A DNA stretch of 64,000 nucleotides from Amphiura filiformis (Eukaryota; Echinodermata; Ophiuroidea; Amphilepidida; Amphiuridae): the NCBI RefSeq assembly GCF_039555335.1, contig NC_092631.1, positions 2,914,001-2,978,000 of the forward strand, in the 5' to 3' direction. A program made the position numbers and the translations under genes. Below are positions 24,601 through 34,197 of this stretch, piece after piece. Position 1 is the stretch's first letter. Each line of letters begins with the position of its first letter. Under the pieces are notes generated by a model, which saw only the letters and a program-made list of their open reading frames with translations, was not told where the DNA came from and did no database searches.

Positions 24601-27600
24601 TCATCAACAATTAATTAAGGTTCAACTTGTGGACAGATATCAGTGGATGAATGTTTGGACAAAATTGGAGAAACTCTCAACTTGGTGCATAAACAAACAA
24701 ATAGTGTCATGACTGGTAAGTATTAAAAAATAGTCAATTCATTTATAATAATAGTCTGTCAGAGAAGATTTATAAGCATGCAGTCCCATGATACTACTGA
24801 AACATCCGGGTATTTGAGAACCAGTCTAGTAATCACAGAATTTCACACAATTCTTCACTGTTGATTCCCGTTCCAAAGAGGCGATTGTCAAACACTCAAA
24901 ATATGTCCAAAACTTGGGTCGTTAAACATTTTAAGATGATCCCTGAAAAGAACATCGGTACCCTGTTCAAATGAGCTCTTAATTTGAGGGCTCTGTTGGC
25001 ATACACTTGAATGTAAGGCAGGAATTCATAGGGAAAATGCCTCAAAATAAATATCAATACATGTGTTGTAATGTTAGATTTATAATTTTTTTCAGTGGTC
25101 GAAAATATGAGCCGTCAAGGAAATACTGTTGGAGGAAAATTTGAAGAGTTGCGAGGCATCATAGACCGTGTTGAGGATAAATCACGGGTCGGTGTATGTC
25201 TGGACACATGCCATGCATTTGCAGCAGGTGATTGTATAACATGTATATAAATTTGAAATGAGTCCAGAGAGAGTGAAACTCATTTACTCGTATTTCAACG
25301 GTGCGCATTATGATTGATCGAGAGCCAGCTGCTCCGTGCCCTCAATTCTATTAAGGGAACTGGAATGAAGCGTTTGACAGCATTTTTGTGGGACATGAGA
25401 GCACATCAAACCTATCGAATTGCATTCTGAATACGAAGAATGACTTTCTGATATCAAATAATTTTCATTTTATGAAATTCACGATATAATACAAATTTTA
25501 TGACAAATTATTAAAATTTGATATTTTTCACATTTGGAGATATAACAGTCCTCGAAGTAAATTTTATAAATTTAATGATATAGTCTTAAAGTGTATGTAG
25601 CTGGGAGGAAAAGCCGACGATCAATTGAAAATTTTGACCTTTCATATTGATGATATGGATTTTTTCCCAAAAAGACCTAATTTTTTTTTTTTTGGTGTTT
25701 GGTGAAAAAAATCCATATCTTCAATACTGAAAGGTCAAAATTTTCAATTGATCGTCGGCTTTTCATCCCACCTACATACACTTTAGGTAGAAATCATCAG
25801 ATTTATAAAGTTTACTTCGAGTACTGTTAAATATCAAAAATATCAATGTTTAATGATTTGCCATAAAATGTGTATTACATTGCGAATTTCAAAAAATCAA
25901 AATTATTTGATATTAGAAGGCCATTCTTCGTATTCAGAATGCAATTCGATATGTCTGATGTGCTCTAATGTCCCACAATAAATACTGTCCAAACGTTCAT
26001 ACCCATTCCCTTAATGAATCAAAAATTAATTTATCCCATGGCCACATTAACATAAAACTCCATCCAAGTTAGATTTACCATTTCTGAAATGTGACCTGCT
26101 CCTGTGAAATGAGCTTAAAATCGCAAGTTGGGAGTTTTGAGACATTCCCGCTATTGAGATACTATTCTTTGTTTGAAAACACCTGTATAGTCAGTGGTAT
26201 GACCTAGGGACATAATATGCTGTACTCTGTATTCAATTCTGTCCCCATTCACAAAGTACATTCTCTTGGTCAGGCTGATGTCACAAAGGGGAAATAGCCT
26301 TGTAAAACTAGTGTGCGCATGTGCAGTTCCCCTTTCTGGAGCTGGTTAATGCACGCTTGTGCAAAGGGGACGAAGGGGACAATGTTCCGGATGTCCGACC
26401 GAGTGAATATCACTGCCAATACATGTACCTTCAAACAAAGAACATCAACATCAACTCAACAATTGGAACGTCTCAAAATTCCAAACTTGCGACTTTACGC
26501 TCATTTTGTGCAAGCAGGTCACAAATAGGTTGCTTTTAATTCCATAAGCTCCCATAGTATCACCGATCAAGTTGCACAAAATGCACTGGGCCTAATGGTC
26601 AGGGTGTTCAACTCAATGATAACAAGGTTGTTGGTTCTTACATACTCCATCATAGGAAATGTGTTGTGTTCCTAGGGAAAGAAATTTTATCTTGCTTGCT
26701 TCACTCCACCCAGGTGTAAAATGGGAGAGTAATAATGAATGTGCTTCAATACCATAGGTAGCCAACTGATGTGATTCCTAGTGCAGCCCAGTAAATATAA
26801 AACACTAAAAAAATTGCTGTATAAATGCATACATATATTTTTTTATATTTTTCATAAAGAAATGATGTCAGAAAAGTTGTTTTCACCTGTGAGCACAGGC
26901 ATAATAATAATGTGTTTAAAATGTGACACGATCTGGTCCATGGATGCCAAAGGCAGCAAATTTGAAATTGAGATAAAGGCAAAAACATGGAGTAAATAAA
27001 AAACCTAATAAAATACATATAACAAAATACACATCACAAAGCTTCAGAACTTTAGAACCAAGTATGTTAGACCTTTGGTGTTTTCAGTATATGATATAGC
27101 CTACATGTATATAATTATAGTAACTCAATTTTCAAAATGCCTCCTCTGCCCCTCTCCCCCATGGAGCAGGTTGTGTCACAAATATGAATCCTTTTGTAAA
27201 ATGATTCTCATCATCAATCTGTCATTTAATGTGAAATATTCTCATTTCTATTTTCAGGATTTGACCTCTCCACAGAGTCTGGCTATGAATCCATGATGGA
27301 TGACTTTGACAAGATTGTTGGGTTGAAATACCTCAAAGCTGTACACCTCAATGATTCTAAAGGTAAATATTTAAGGGAAATTAAGGTAAAAGGTAATTAT
27401 TTTCTGTATTACTTGCTAACACATGCGCGTATGCGTAACATAACTCACGCAATATCCTAAGACTAGGGCACATACTTCACGTGCAGCATAGCTGTTCTGG
27501 TAAAAAAAACAAGGAAGAAACTAGCCTACTTTTCATCAGTAAGATTATCAAACTAAATTCCTTCAGTAAATTTTAAAAAAGGTGAAAGATATAATAGAAT

Positions 27601-30600
27601 TCATGTTCACTAAAGGATAAAATCATTACCCCCCCCCCCCCTGTTCATTCTCATGAAATAAGGGAAAATTTGGCTTCATAGAATATGGCTCCAGACCATA
27701 GATATTTTCCCTATTTTGTGAACAAACAAGGGGTAACTGCTAGGGTCAGGGTTAAGAGATTAGGGTTAGAAGCAAGGTCTTAGCCAGCGATACGTCCACA
27801 CGTCTTCAAGACGGGTAATTAAAAAAGTGGACGGATAGAAAAATTCTCAAGCCGTCTAATAGACGGGCAGTTTCACAACCAAAGAAAAATTAAATAAAGG
27901 CTTTCACAAATGATGCAACAAACTCCGTATGTTATGTCTCCGCTTCACAAAAAAATTTCATTGTCAACCAATTTCTATTAAGAAACCCCCCAAATCATCG
28001 TTATGCAGTCCTATTTATTTATTTTTTTCGCAAACATCGATGAAATCCCTGGCAAAGTTATTTTTACCAGAGTCTGCGGTGTACGTATATCTACATATCA
28101 CGCCCAAATTATCAGCGCCATCGTATTGGGCGGGCTGATGGGCACAGAAACGGCAACATTCACATTATTTTCGAGAGTGCACAAAAGCACCCAGAAATCC
28201 GCCCCTTCCACAAAGCTTTCTAACTATTACGCTATGTTTACGCCCAGTTTGGGCGCATGCAGCAAAGATTTTCGTGAAGTTCCTGGGAAAAGTTGTGATC
28301 TATTTTTAACACCACCGATGCGATTATAATGCCGAGGATTTAATGATGAAGCGGCAACAACAGTCAATATGCCAGACCCTGTATTATGCAGTACAAAGTC
28401 GAGGCGCATGTATTGCGTGAAGCATATCGTAAACAAAGTATATTATATAACATGAACCAGATTAAAGCTCTTCAATGCTGCATGCTGATCATCCTGCGCA
28501 CAAAGTTGCTGTGAAAAAAAGTTTTGATATTTGTGGAGAATTTTGCCGAAAATAAAATTAAAAAAAAATTTATAACGTCAATCTTTTCTTTTGATGTAAT
28601 CAGACCATCAAAATAAAATGATCAAACCCCGGTCAGGATCAAACTAAGCTCCGTTCTTATCGCGCGGCAAAGATCACAGTTCGCCAGGGCCTGAACCTTT
28701 TTCTGATGTAAACAAACAGAATCAAATTATAAAGCTGTTATAGCGCGGTTAAGTTGTACCATTATTGTACCACACCATTGCTTTAGATGTTTGCCGCTCA
28801 ACTCCATACTCCTCACCTCAAAGGGATTTCCCGGGCAGCGTACGGTACCAAGGCCGAAGGTGTGAGTTTAGCCATGTTCTCAATTACGTGGGAAACTGGG
28901 AATGTTTATGAATTTAAAAAGAAATGTACGAATCAGCAGTGGCGTAGCCAGGTTTTAGAACCTGGGTGAAGGGGGGGCACAACTTGTAACTCTACCGACA
29001 GAAAAAAACAAATTTTGCCGACGGAAGTTGTGAATTGTTGACCCAAATTTGTTTTGCCCAGTGCGCTCCTCAAAAATCCAATTTTAATAGTGTATGTGTG
29101 TGTGGGGCACACCGACATCGCGACAAAACTTCCTATACCCCCCCTTGAAGTCTAATGGTGCGTCTCTTATGCACACTTTCGTGATGTTTGAATTTTCATT
29201 TCTATTTACATTTTGTATACCTCACCACGCCACATACTTGTTAATTTATGCAGGGAATTATGCATGTGGGTAACTGCTCCCCAGAAAATCCCCAGGTATA
29301 ACCTGGTCATTGTACATTATACATTGTACACCATGTATTCAGTCATTCACGCCTAGCCTCGATCGCCACATGCTTTTTAATTTTATGCATCTGTGTTACT
29401 GCCCATGCGCACTACGATCACAAAATCGCCACTGGGTAAAAGAATCAAGTCTCCCCACGTGCTTGTTAATTTATGTAGGGAATTATGCACCTGGGTGAAG
29501 CCTGGATTACTGCCCCACACAAAATCCACAGGTATAAATGACATCTCAAACATTGACCGATTTGATTGTCAACCAATGAAATAATTATGAGCCCGGAGAG
29601 AGTTTTTTTTTGGGGGGGGTCAAAGATCTTTTGGCAAACCGAGAGGGAGGGGGAAAGTACGGACCACCTTTTAAATAATACGCACGCTCTAAAATGGCTT
29701 AGGGAAACGCTACAGGAACGTTCAATATATGCAAACTTTTCTTCAAATTGGGAACCCACATATTGGCATGTGCAGAGGGGGGAGGGAAAGATTTTTTGGC
29801 AGGCCAAGAAGGGGAGTTTTGGCGGGCCAAGGGGGGAGCAATTTTTGGCGAGTCGTTTGCATTTGCAATCCCCCATCCCGCGGGGGGGGGGGGCTCGTAA
29901 TTATTGCACAGGCCTTTATTACCGTACTTTGTAATGAATTTTTTAAAATTTTTTAAAATTCATTCGCTCGTCTAAAGCATTATTTTTGCACATAGTAAAT
30001 TGCACCACGTGGCATAACTCGATGCTCACGATGAGGGGGTTTCCCAGGGACCGAGTGAGCCTGGCGATTGAGACGCTACAAACAGCTTTATTTTCGTGAG
30101 AAATGAGTGATTTAATTTAAAAGGTAAGCAATTAAGATAAACCTTGACATGTACGGCAACTTGAATAGTTTGAAACTTTGAGATTTTATGTAAATGTTTG
30201 ATGTTGCAATGTGTTTCACGATCGTATCTAATTTTCGTAGGCCTATGTAACATTTTGATTTATGAACAGAAAAATTGGTCCCAGATACATCAAAATTTCG
30301 GTCCTAAATTAGCTTAAATCCTCGAGGCGTCCGGGGCTTCGCCCTGGATTCCCTAACAGGGCTTTGCCCTGTACCCCATCAGGGGCCCTAAGGCGGGTCC
30401 CTGGACCCCACCCGTTCACGGCTTCGTGCCAAGGCGCTCGCAGTGCCCGCTACGCGTGCACTAGGACTTAAAACATTAAAGTTTGTATTTTTACATAATT
30501 ATAATTTTTGGACGGGTAACTTTCAAATCCTGGCTAAGACCCTGGTTAGAAGTATTGGTTGGAGGTATATTGAACATAATTCTTTTAAGATTTATGTTCA

Positions 30601-33315
30601 ATAATAATAATAAAAGTTCTGAATATCTGTTCAGTTTTTAAAGAGCAACCAGATACGGAAAAGTTAAGACACCCTTTGTGATTTGTCATTAACAACCTAA
30701 CACATGGTCTCTGGGATAGCCTAGTTCATTGAAAGTAAGTGGGGTCAACAGAACTCATTAGAGAGCTTGCGGAATGAAGTTACTGGAACTTTAACGGCAA
30801 CTTCAAAAATATCGATTCGATTTCTTGCTCAACTTCACTTCAACGCGAACGTCAGATTGGTTTCTGTACCAACAGCGTCTTGTTGCAACTAGGGAAGTGT
30901 ATCAATGGGTGATCAAAAGAAGGGTATGTAAAAGCGACTGCATCAAATTTCTCCCTTTTGTTTGCTGAAGTGGTTTGTTGGTAACACTTATTACAATAGG
31001 CGCTTAGTTTGAATAAACATGGATTACATCTCTTGGCGATGACCAATGCAATGGGAATTAGGCCTATGTTATGAGCTATACGCTAATATTATACTTCTAA
31101 ACATGTTTCAATTAAATATTCTTGTGATATGCCTATTATTGTCCCGGATTATTATAATAAAAGCTCAATTATTATTCCAGTAAACGCCAGCTTTGTCAAT
31201 TTTATATTTCCATCAGGACACAAGCCCATTTTATCTGTTTGCTCTCCCTAGCCCCCCCCCACCATCACCACCTCTCCATATCATCCCCTCCCTCCATCTA
31301 TTCATCTATCCTCACTTTCCCACTCCCCAGTGGCGTTGCCAGGAGTTTTCTTTTAGGAGGGCAAGGACTCCTCTTTGCATTCTGATCGAATTAAATATAT
31401 CTCTCCTAATGATCCTCATTTTGTTCTTTAAAAACTCCCAGAATTTTGAATTTCAACCAACATATTTCTGGATGCTCCTTTTCTGACATTCTTATTTTTT
31501 GTAACAAATAGGCCTCCTCTTTTAATAATGAATAATTTGGTTGACATACAATACCCATAGGCCTATAATATGCGTATAATAGCGTGGCACATGTTAAACC
31601 AGCTTTCTGCTGAATTGGGGTACATAATGTAGGCCTAAATGAATAAAATAATAATTAAATAAAATACCTGAACAGTACAAACATATTTGGTTATATAGAG
31701 GTGTAATTATAAGACACGCAACGTTGTAAAAAAATGTTCACAGTAGCTGCAATTCGCAGAAGTTCACTACACTGCTGGGTCGCGTAAAATCAGTCAATTT
31801 TACTGGAACTTAATCCCCTTGGCGTTGAAGTCAAGCCAAAACTTGGTTCCATAAGCTGATTTGGTGTACGTCATGAGCACACACAAATGTATATATCAAG
31901 TGTGACGTTTGGAACAAAATTTATTTTGATCTAATTCAATCAGTAATTTTTAGCATCATGTGGCATGTTTTTTACCCAAACCAAATTAGATTTCCAATAA
32001 TTGGTCTATTAACTAGACAATACAAAAGTGGTAATTATGTAGTCTATGAGGAAATATGCAAACCATTGTTTTAATTATGACGTATTTTCATCATAATTTA
32101 CGGCACACTATAGATTCTGGCGTTAACTTTAACTTCAAGCGGCTTTAATAGCTTTTAATGGCAGAGTGGTTTTGAATACATAATCCTCTATAATCCTCTA
32201 GACGTTAAAGTTAAAGTTAAAGTAACTTCATTTCGCAAGCTCTCTATTACATCTAATCAGGGTCTCCGTAATAAACCGACACTTGGCATCTGTGGGATTT
32301 TGTGAAGAAATAAATTTATGTAATATTCTCCTTATCCCGTGTGCTTTCTTTTCACTATCCCATATTTTTAGGTAAAGTTGGCAGCCATCTTGACAGACAT
32401 GAAAACATTGGCAAAGGCTTCATTGGTTTGAAGACATTCAGAAGACTTATGAATGATCCTCGATTTAATGGCATACCTATTGTACTAGAGACTCCAGCTG
32501 AGTAAGTCTACATACAAATAAAGATCTATTATGAGGAAATTCCTAGCACTAACCCTGAAAATAGTAATATAGGGACATGTTGAGGTGAAAACTTCTTTAA
32601 ATCCTATTGAAAATTGCTGGAAAACAGCTGGTGCCCCCTTAATCAAGGCCGGCTCCCCCATTCAAGCCTGGAAATAAGCAGACCGGAACCAGGAGCAATT
32701 ATTTGTTTTTGAACATTGCTCCTTGTTCACTGGGATTTTTCAAGTACCAGGAGCAATTTTCAAATAATAAATCCTTTTCTGCATATACAATATAGCCCCG
32801 TATATAGCATTCCAGCACTATTGCATCAAGTGCAAAAACTGGAACCAGGAGCAATTTTCTAAAATAAACTGCTCCTGGTTCATGTGAATTTTACAAGAAC
32901 CAGGAGCAATTGGTGGCTTTATGAGGCCAAATTTGCTCCCTGCGCCAAATTCTATAGCACTAATTTTGATATTATTTCTAGCTGAAATTATGCCCAGTTG
33001 CTGAGCGATTAATTTACATCCAGCATTCCATTAAAGTGGAAACAGCTTGGATTTTGGTAACAATATAATGTTAAAATTTCCACATGCCTGCCCAGCATGT
33101 CCACATAGAAATCCATTTACCTGACTTGATATGTGATCTGCCCTGCTCTTTTCCAAGTTTGTACACCCCATGTTACAGATTTACAACAGTTGACAGGAGT
33201 CGCCAATTATCATTGTGGCACTTTTTTTCTTATCCATATTTATTTTGATAGGGAGGATACAACTTATGAGAAGGAAATCCGCCTGCTGTATTCAATGCAA
33301 GATGCAAAGAAGTAA
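20805..33315 (+). CDS. apn1: endonuclease IV (Nfo/Apn1-type AP endonuclease) with Lys-rich N-terminal extension, 8 coding exons
   Basis: It incises DNA 5' to abasic sites and removes 3'-blocking groups in base excision repair. Exons: 20805-21630, 22069-22175, 23233-23422, 24620-24715, 25096-25227, 27258-27362, 32372-32501 and 33252-33315. All are GT..AG with compatible phases and sum to 1650 bases (549 residues). Residues 265-549 form a 285-residue TIM-barrel domain, the same length as E. coli Nfo and alignable without gaps. All nine metal ligands are present: His333, His373, Glu409, Asp443, His446, His480, Asp493, His495, Glu525. Residues 1-264 are basic and repetitive, start [10 protein letters not shown] and are probably nuclear-targeting. 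Introns hold mobile elements. A bacterial contaminant is excluded by the splicing. Confidence 0.95.
20929..21255 (+). repeat. coding minisatellite, SPKRxSKRKxQPP units
   Basis: Five to six imperfect units of about 18-23 residues, each with KR(P/S/A)(S/N)KRK, then a Pro/Glu/Gly-rich spacer and usually SP or SPP before the next unit. The codons vary less than the spacer lengths, which suggests expansion by unequal exchange. The SPKR motif resembles the DNA-binding and CDK-site SPKK motif of histone H1 tails. Confidence 0.8.
21631..22068 (+). other. apn1 intron 1
   Basis: 438-base intron, GTTTGT donor, acceptor after a long TTTCTTTCTCTC tract. No element recognised. Confidence 0.85.
22069..22175 (+). 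CDS. apn1: apn1 exon 2
   Basis: Encodes [20 protein letters not shown] and continues to [11 protein letters not shown]. This is the Nfo region with the conserved QRQW that contacts abasic DNA in the bacterial enzyme. Donor AAG|GTATAC, phase 0. Confidence 0.95.
22176..23232 (+). other. apn1 intron 2
   Basis: Contains the phrase CAGCGGCGTAGCTGGG followed by a G run (22648-22685), and an 80-base CT-rich tract (22797-22875). The tract gives Arg/Glu-rich or Ser/Pro/Phe-rich spurious ORFs on the two strands. Confidence 0.7.
23233..23422 (+). CDS. apn1: apn1 exon 3
   Basis: Encodes [20 protein letters not shown] to NFHP. It contains metal ligands His333 (ILPHGSYL) and His373 (NFHPG). Acceptor after TTTTTTCCATACAG, donor CCAG|GTATCG, phase 1. 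Confidence 0.95.
23696..23737. repeat. perfect short palindrome in intron 3
   Basis: CCGACATAAAGTCATAA and TTATGACTTTATGTCGG form a stem of about 17 bp with a short AT-rich loop. A partial TAAAGTCATAATG copy lies near 23535. Confidence 0.7.
23751..23835. repeat. 85-bp hairpin element, family G, copy 1
   Basis: The core GTTACGCTCCCTCC...GGAGGGAGCGTAAC is perfectly paired. The outer parts pair imperfectly out to GTAGTCTC / GAGACTAAC. The second copy is 59760-59850. Confidence 0.75.
24620..24715 (+). CDS. apn1: apn1 exon 4
   Basis: Encodes [20 protein letters not shown] to NSVMT, the helix after the second metal ligand. Acceptor AATTAAG is weak in pyrimidines but phase and homology fix it. Donor ACTG|GTAAGT. 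Confidence 0.92.
24716..25095 (+). other. apn1 intron 4
   Basis: 380-base intron, consensus GTAAGT donor and TTTTTTTCAG acceptor. No repeats recognised. Confidence 0.85.
25096..25227 (+). CDS. apn1: apn1 exon 5
   Basis: Encodes [20 protein letters not shown] to [11 protein letters not shown]. Carries three zinc ligands: Glu409 (VVEN), Asp443 and His446 (CLDTCH). [14 protein letters not shown] is the PROSITE-like hallmark of AP endonuclease family 2. Confidence 0.96.
25351..26014. mobile_element. TTAA-flanked long-TIR element, family E, full copy
   Basis: 664 bp between TTAA (25351-25354) and TTAA (26011-26014). It folds almost entirely: GGGAACTGGAATGAAGCGTT versus AACGTTCATACCCATTCCC at the ends, AATTGCATTCTGAATACGAA farther in, and GCCGACGATCAATTGAAAAT near the centre. 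The loop is an A/T homopolymer region near 25680. A right-half copy is at 46486-46696. Confidence 0.9.
26921..27184. mobile_element. TIR element, family D, copy 2
   Basis: GTGACACGATCTGGTCCATG at the left, with GCCAAAGGC inside, and CCCATGGAGCAGGTTGTGTC at the right. It shares ATAGTAACTCAATTTTCAAA with copy 1 at 7165-7523. It ends about 75 bases before exon 6. Confidence 0.65.
27258..27362 (+). CDS. apn1: apn1 exon 6
   Basis: Encodes [20 protein letters not shown] to AVHLNDSK. His480 (AVHLND) is a metal ligand. Acceptor TTTCTATTTTCAG, donor AAAG|GTAAAT. Confidence 0.95.
27774..30543. mobile_element. possible 2.8-kb element with GGTCTTAGCCAG ends
   Basis: AAGGTCTTAGCCAGCGAT at the left and ATCCTGGCTAAGACCCT at the right are inverted over about 14 bases. 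Each is followed inward by a GACGGGTAA motif in inverted orientation. The interior carries CAGTGGCGTAGCCAGG (28936) and the GC-rich block. No transposase is visible; boundaries are tentative. Confidence 0.45.
30325..30470. repeat. GC-rich block with GGGCTTCGCCCTG-type hairpins
   Basis: Short complementary units (GGGGCTTCGCCCTGG, AGGGCTTTGCCCTG, CACGGCTTCGTGCC) spaced 20-40 bases apart stand out sharply from the AT-rich surroundings. Function unknown. Confidence 0.55.
30761..32244. mobile_element. 1.5-kb TIR element in intron 6
   Basis: GAGAGCTTGCGGAATGAAGT at the left and ACTTCATTTCGCAAGCTCTC at the right are inverted. They continue inward into AACTTTAACG and CGTTAAAGTTAAAG. Flanks ATTA (30757) and TATTA (32245) could be a target-site duplication. 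No transposase. Confidence 0.72.
32372..32501 (+). CDS. apn1: apn1 exon 7
   Basis: Encodes [20 protein letters not shown] to IPIVLETPA. Holds the last three metal ligands: Asp493 and His495 (LDRHENIG) and Glu525 (VLETP). Donor GCTGA|GTAAGT, phase 2. Confidence 0.96.
32502..33251 (+). other. apn1 intron 7 with CAGGAGCAATT repeats
   Basis: Between about 32690 and 32910, AACCAGGAGCAATT and its inverse occur at least four times, with AT-rich spacers. A related cluster is at 61135-61235. Confidence 0.65.
33252..33315 (+). CDS. apn1: apn1 exon 8 (C-terminus)
   Basis: Encodes [20 protein letters not shown] and the stop TAA (33313-33315). The last helix matches the end of bacterial Nfo. AATAAA at 33572-33577 is a candidate polyadenylation signal. 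Confidence 0.93.
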
Positions 33316-33590
33316 GATTGAAACCCCCATACCAATATCAAAAACAGAGCTGGAGTAACTTACAGACTACAGACCAAGTCATCCAGATTTTTCTCCTGTG
33401 ATGTATTCAATATTTAAATTTGTAGGTAATCAGGTATGTTCAGACATGAATGTTTCAAAGGATCATTTACTATTCTGTATTTTAGTAGTGTTATTATGCT
33501 TCACATTAACCAAGCTGAGATTAAGGACTGGTATTACAAAAAAAGGTCCACTTTCTGTAAGTCCCTCCCAAAATAAAATCTTGACTACAG

Positions 33591-34197
33591 GCCTGCCCAA
33601 AAATATTTGCTATTGAAAAGTGATATATACCGTATTCATTCCAATAACCGACCAGGTCGCTTAACAAAATCACTTTGGATGGGTGCTTATTTTTTACATT
33701 GTTTACATAATTACATATGTAAAAAAATGGCCCAGAATATGGACTTTGTGTGTAGATGGCTAGTTGCATGCATGGATTCTGCGTATAATGATAGAGGATC
33801 ATGTGTAATAAAGTCACTCGGTAGGTTCTTATAGGGGCTTTTAAATAAAGAAATGACCAAAGTGATGGAGTGTAAGGTAATGTTGAATTTACACTCCATC
33901 ACTATTTGCCCTTTGCACGGATCCGCCATCTTGCTACCAAAACGAGGTTCTCCCTGCAAACGCATGTGCAAAATGTGAATTAATTGTTTCCCGCACTTTT
34001 CTAGTAATGTGTCAGAAAGCGTTTGCAGCATGTACGTGGTAATTAAAGCATGCGTTTGACAGGCGTATGCATGCACCACACGCACTTTGCCGGTAGAACC
34101 TTGTTTTGAATTGACCGTGCGATCAATGAATGGCAATTTTTTGTTGTTGAAAAAGTGACAGATCACTTTTCAATAGCAATCAGATTTGGGCAGGCCC
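33591..34197. mobile_element. TIR element with GGCCTGCCC ends downstream of apn1
   Basis: GCCTGCCCAAAAATATTTGC then TATTGAAAAGTGAT at the left; ATCACTTTTCAATAGCAATC and TTTGGGCAGGCC at the right. About 607 bp. An inner hairpin (AGTGATGGAGTGTAA / TTACACTCCATCACT) lies near 33860-33905. The 151-residue minus ORF inside shows no domain. Confidence 0.75.

Larger units (their letters stand above)
23423..24619 (+). other. apn1 intron 3
   Basis: About 1.2 kb. Holds two strong hairpins listed separately (23696-23737 and 23751-23835). Otherwise AT-rich with no coding evidence. Confidence 0.7.
25228..27257 (+). other. apn1 intron 5
   Basis: 2.0 kb, about half made of two mobile elements (25351-26014 and 26921-27184). 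The rest shows nothing coding. Confidence 0.8.
27363..32371 (+). other. apn1 intron 6 (5.0 kb, transposon-inflated)
   Basis: The longest intron. Two nested or adjacent inverted-end units (27774-30543 and 30761-32244) account for most of it. There is also a C run at 27630, G runs near 29612 and 29881, and a GC-rich block at 30325-30470. None of the ORFs in it resembles a known family. Confidence 0.75.

Noticed and set aside
29466-29934. 136- and 122-residue overlapping ORFs on opposite strands
   Set aside because: Sit in G-rich repeat sequence of apn1 intron 6 with no domains; opposite-strand overlap is typical of chance frames.
20805-33315. Bacterial contamination or recent bacterial transfer for the Nfo-like gene
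   Set aside because: Seven introns with proper splice sites and phases, and a eukaryote-style basic extension. Animal Nfo homologues are already known.
33711-34166. 151-residue minus ORF
   Set aside because: Lies wholly inside a TIR element, has no domain resemblance, and the length is plausible by chance.
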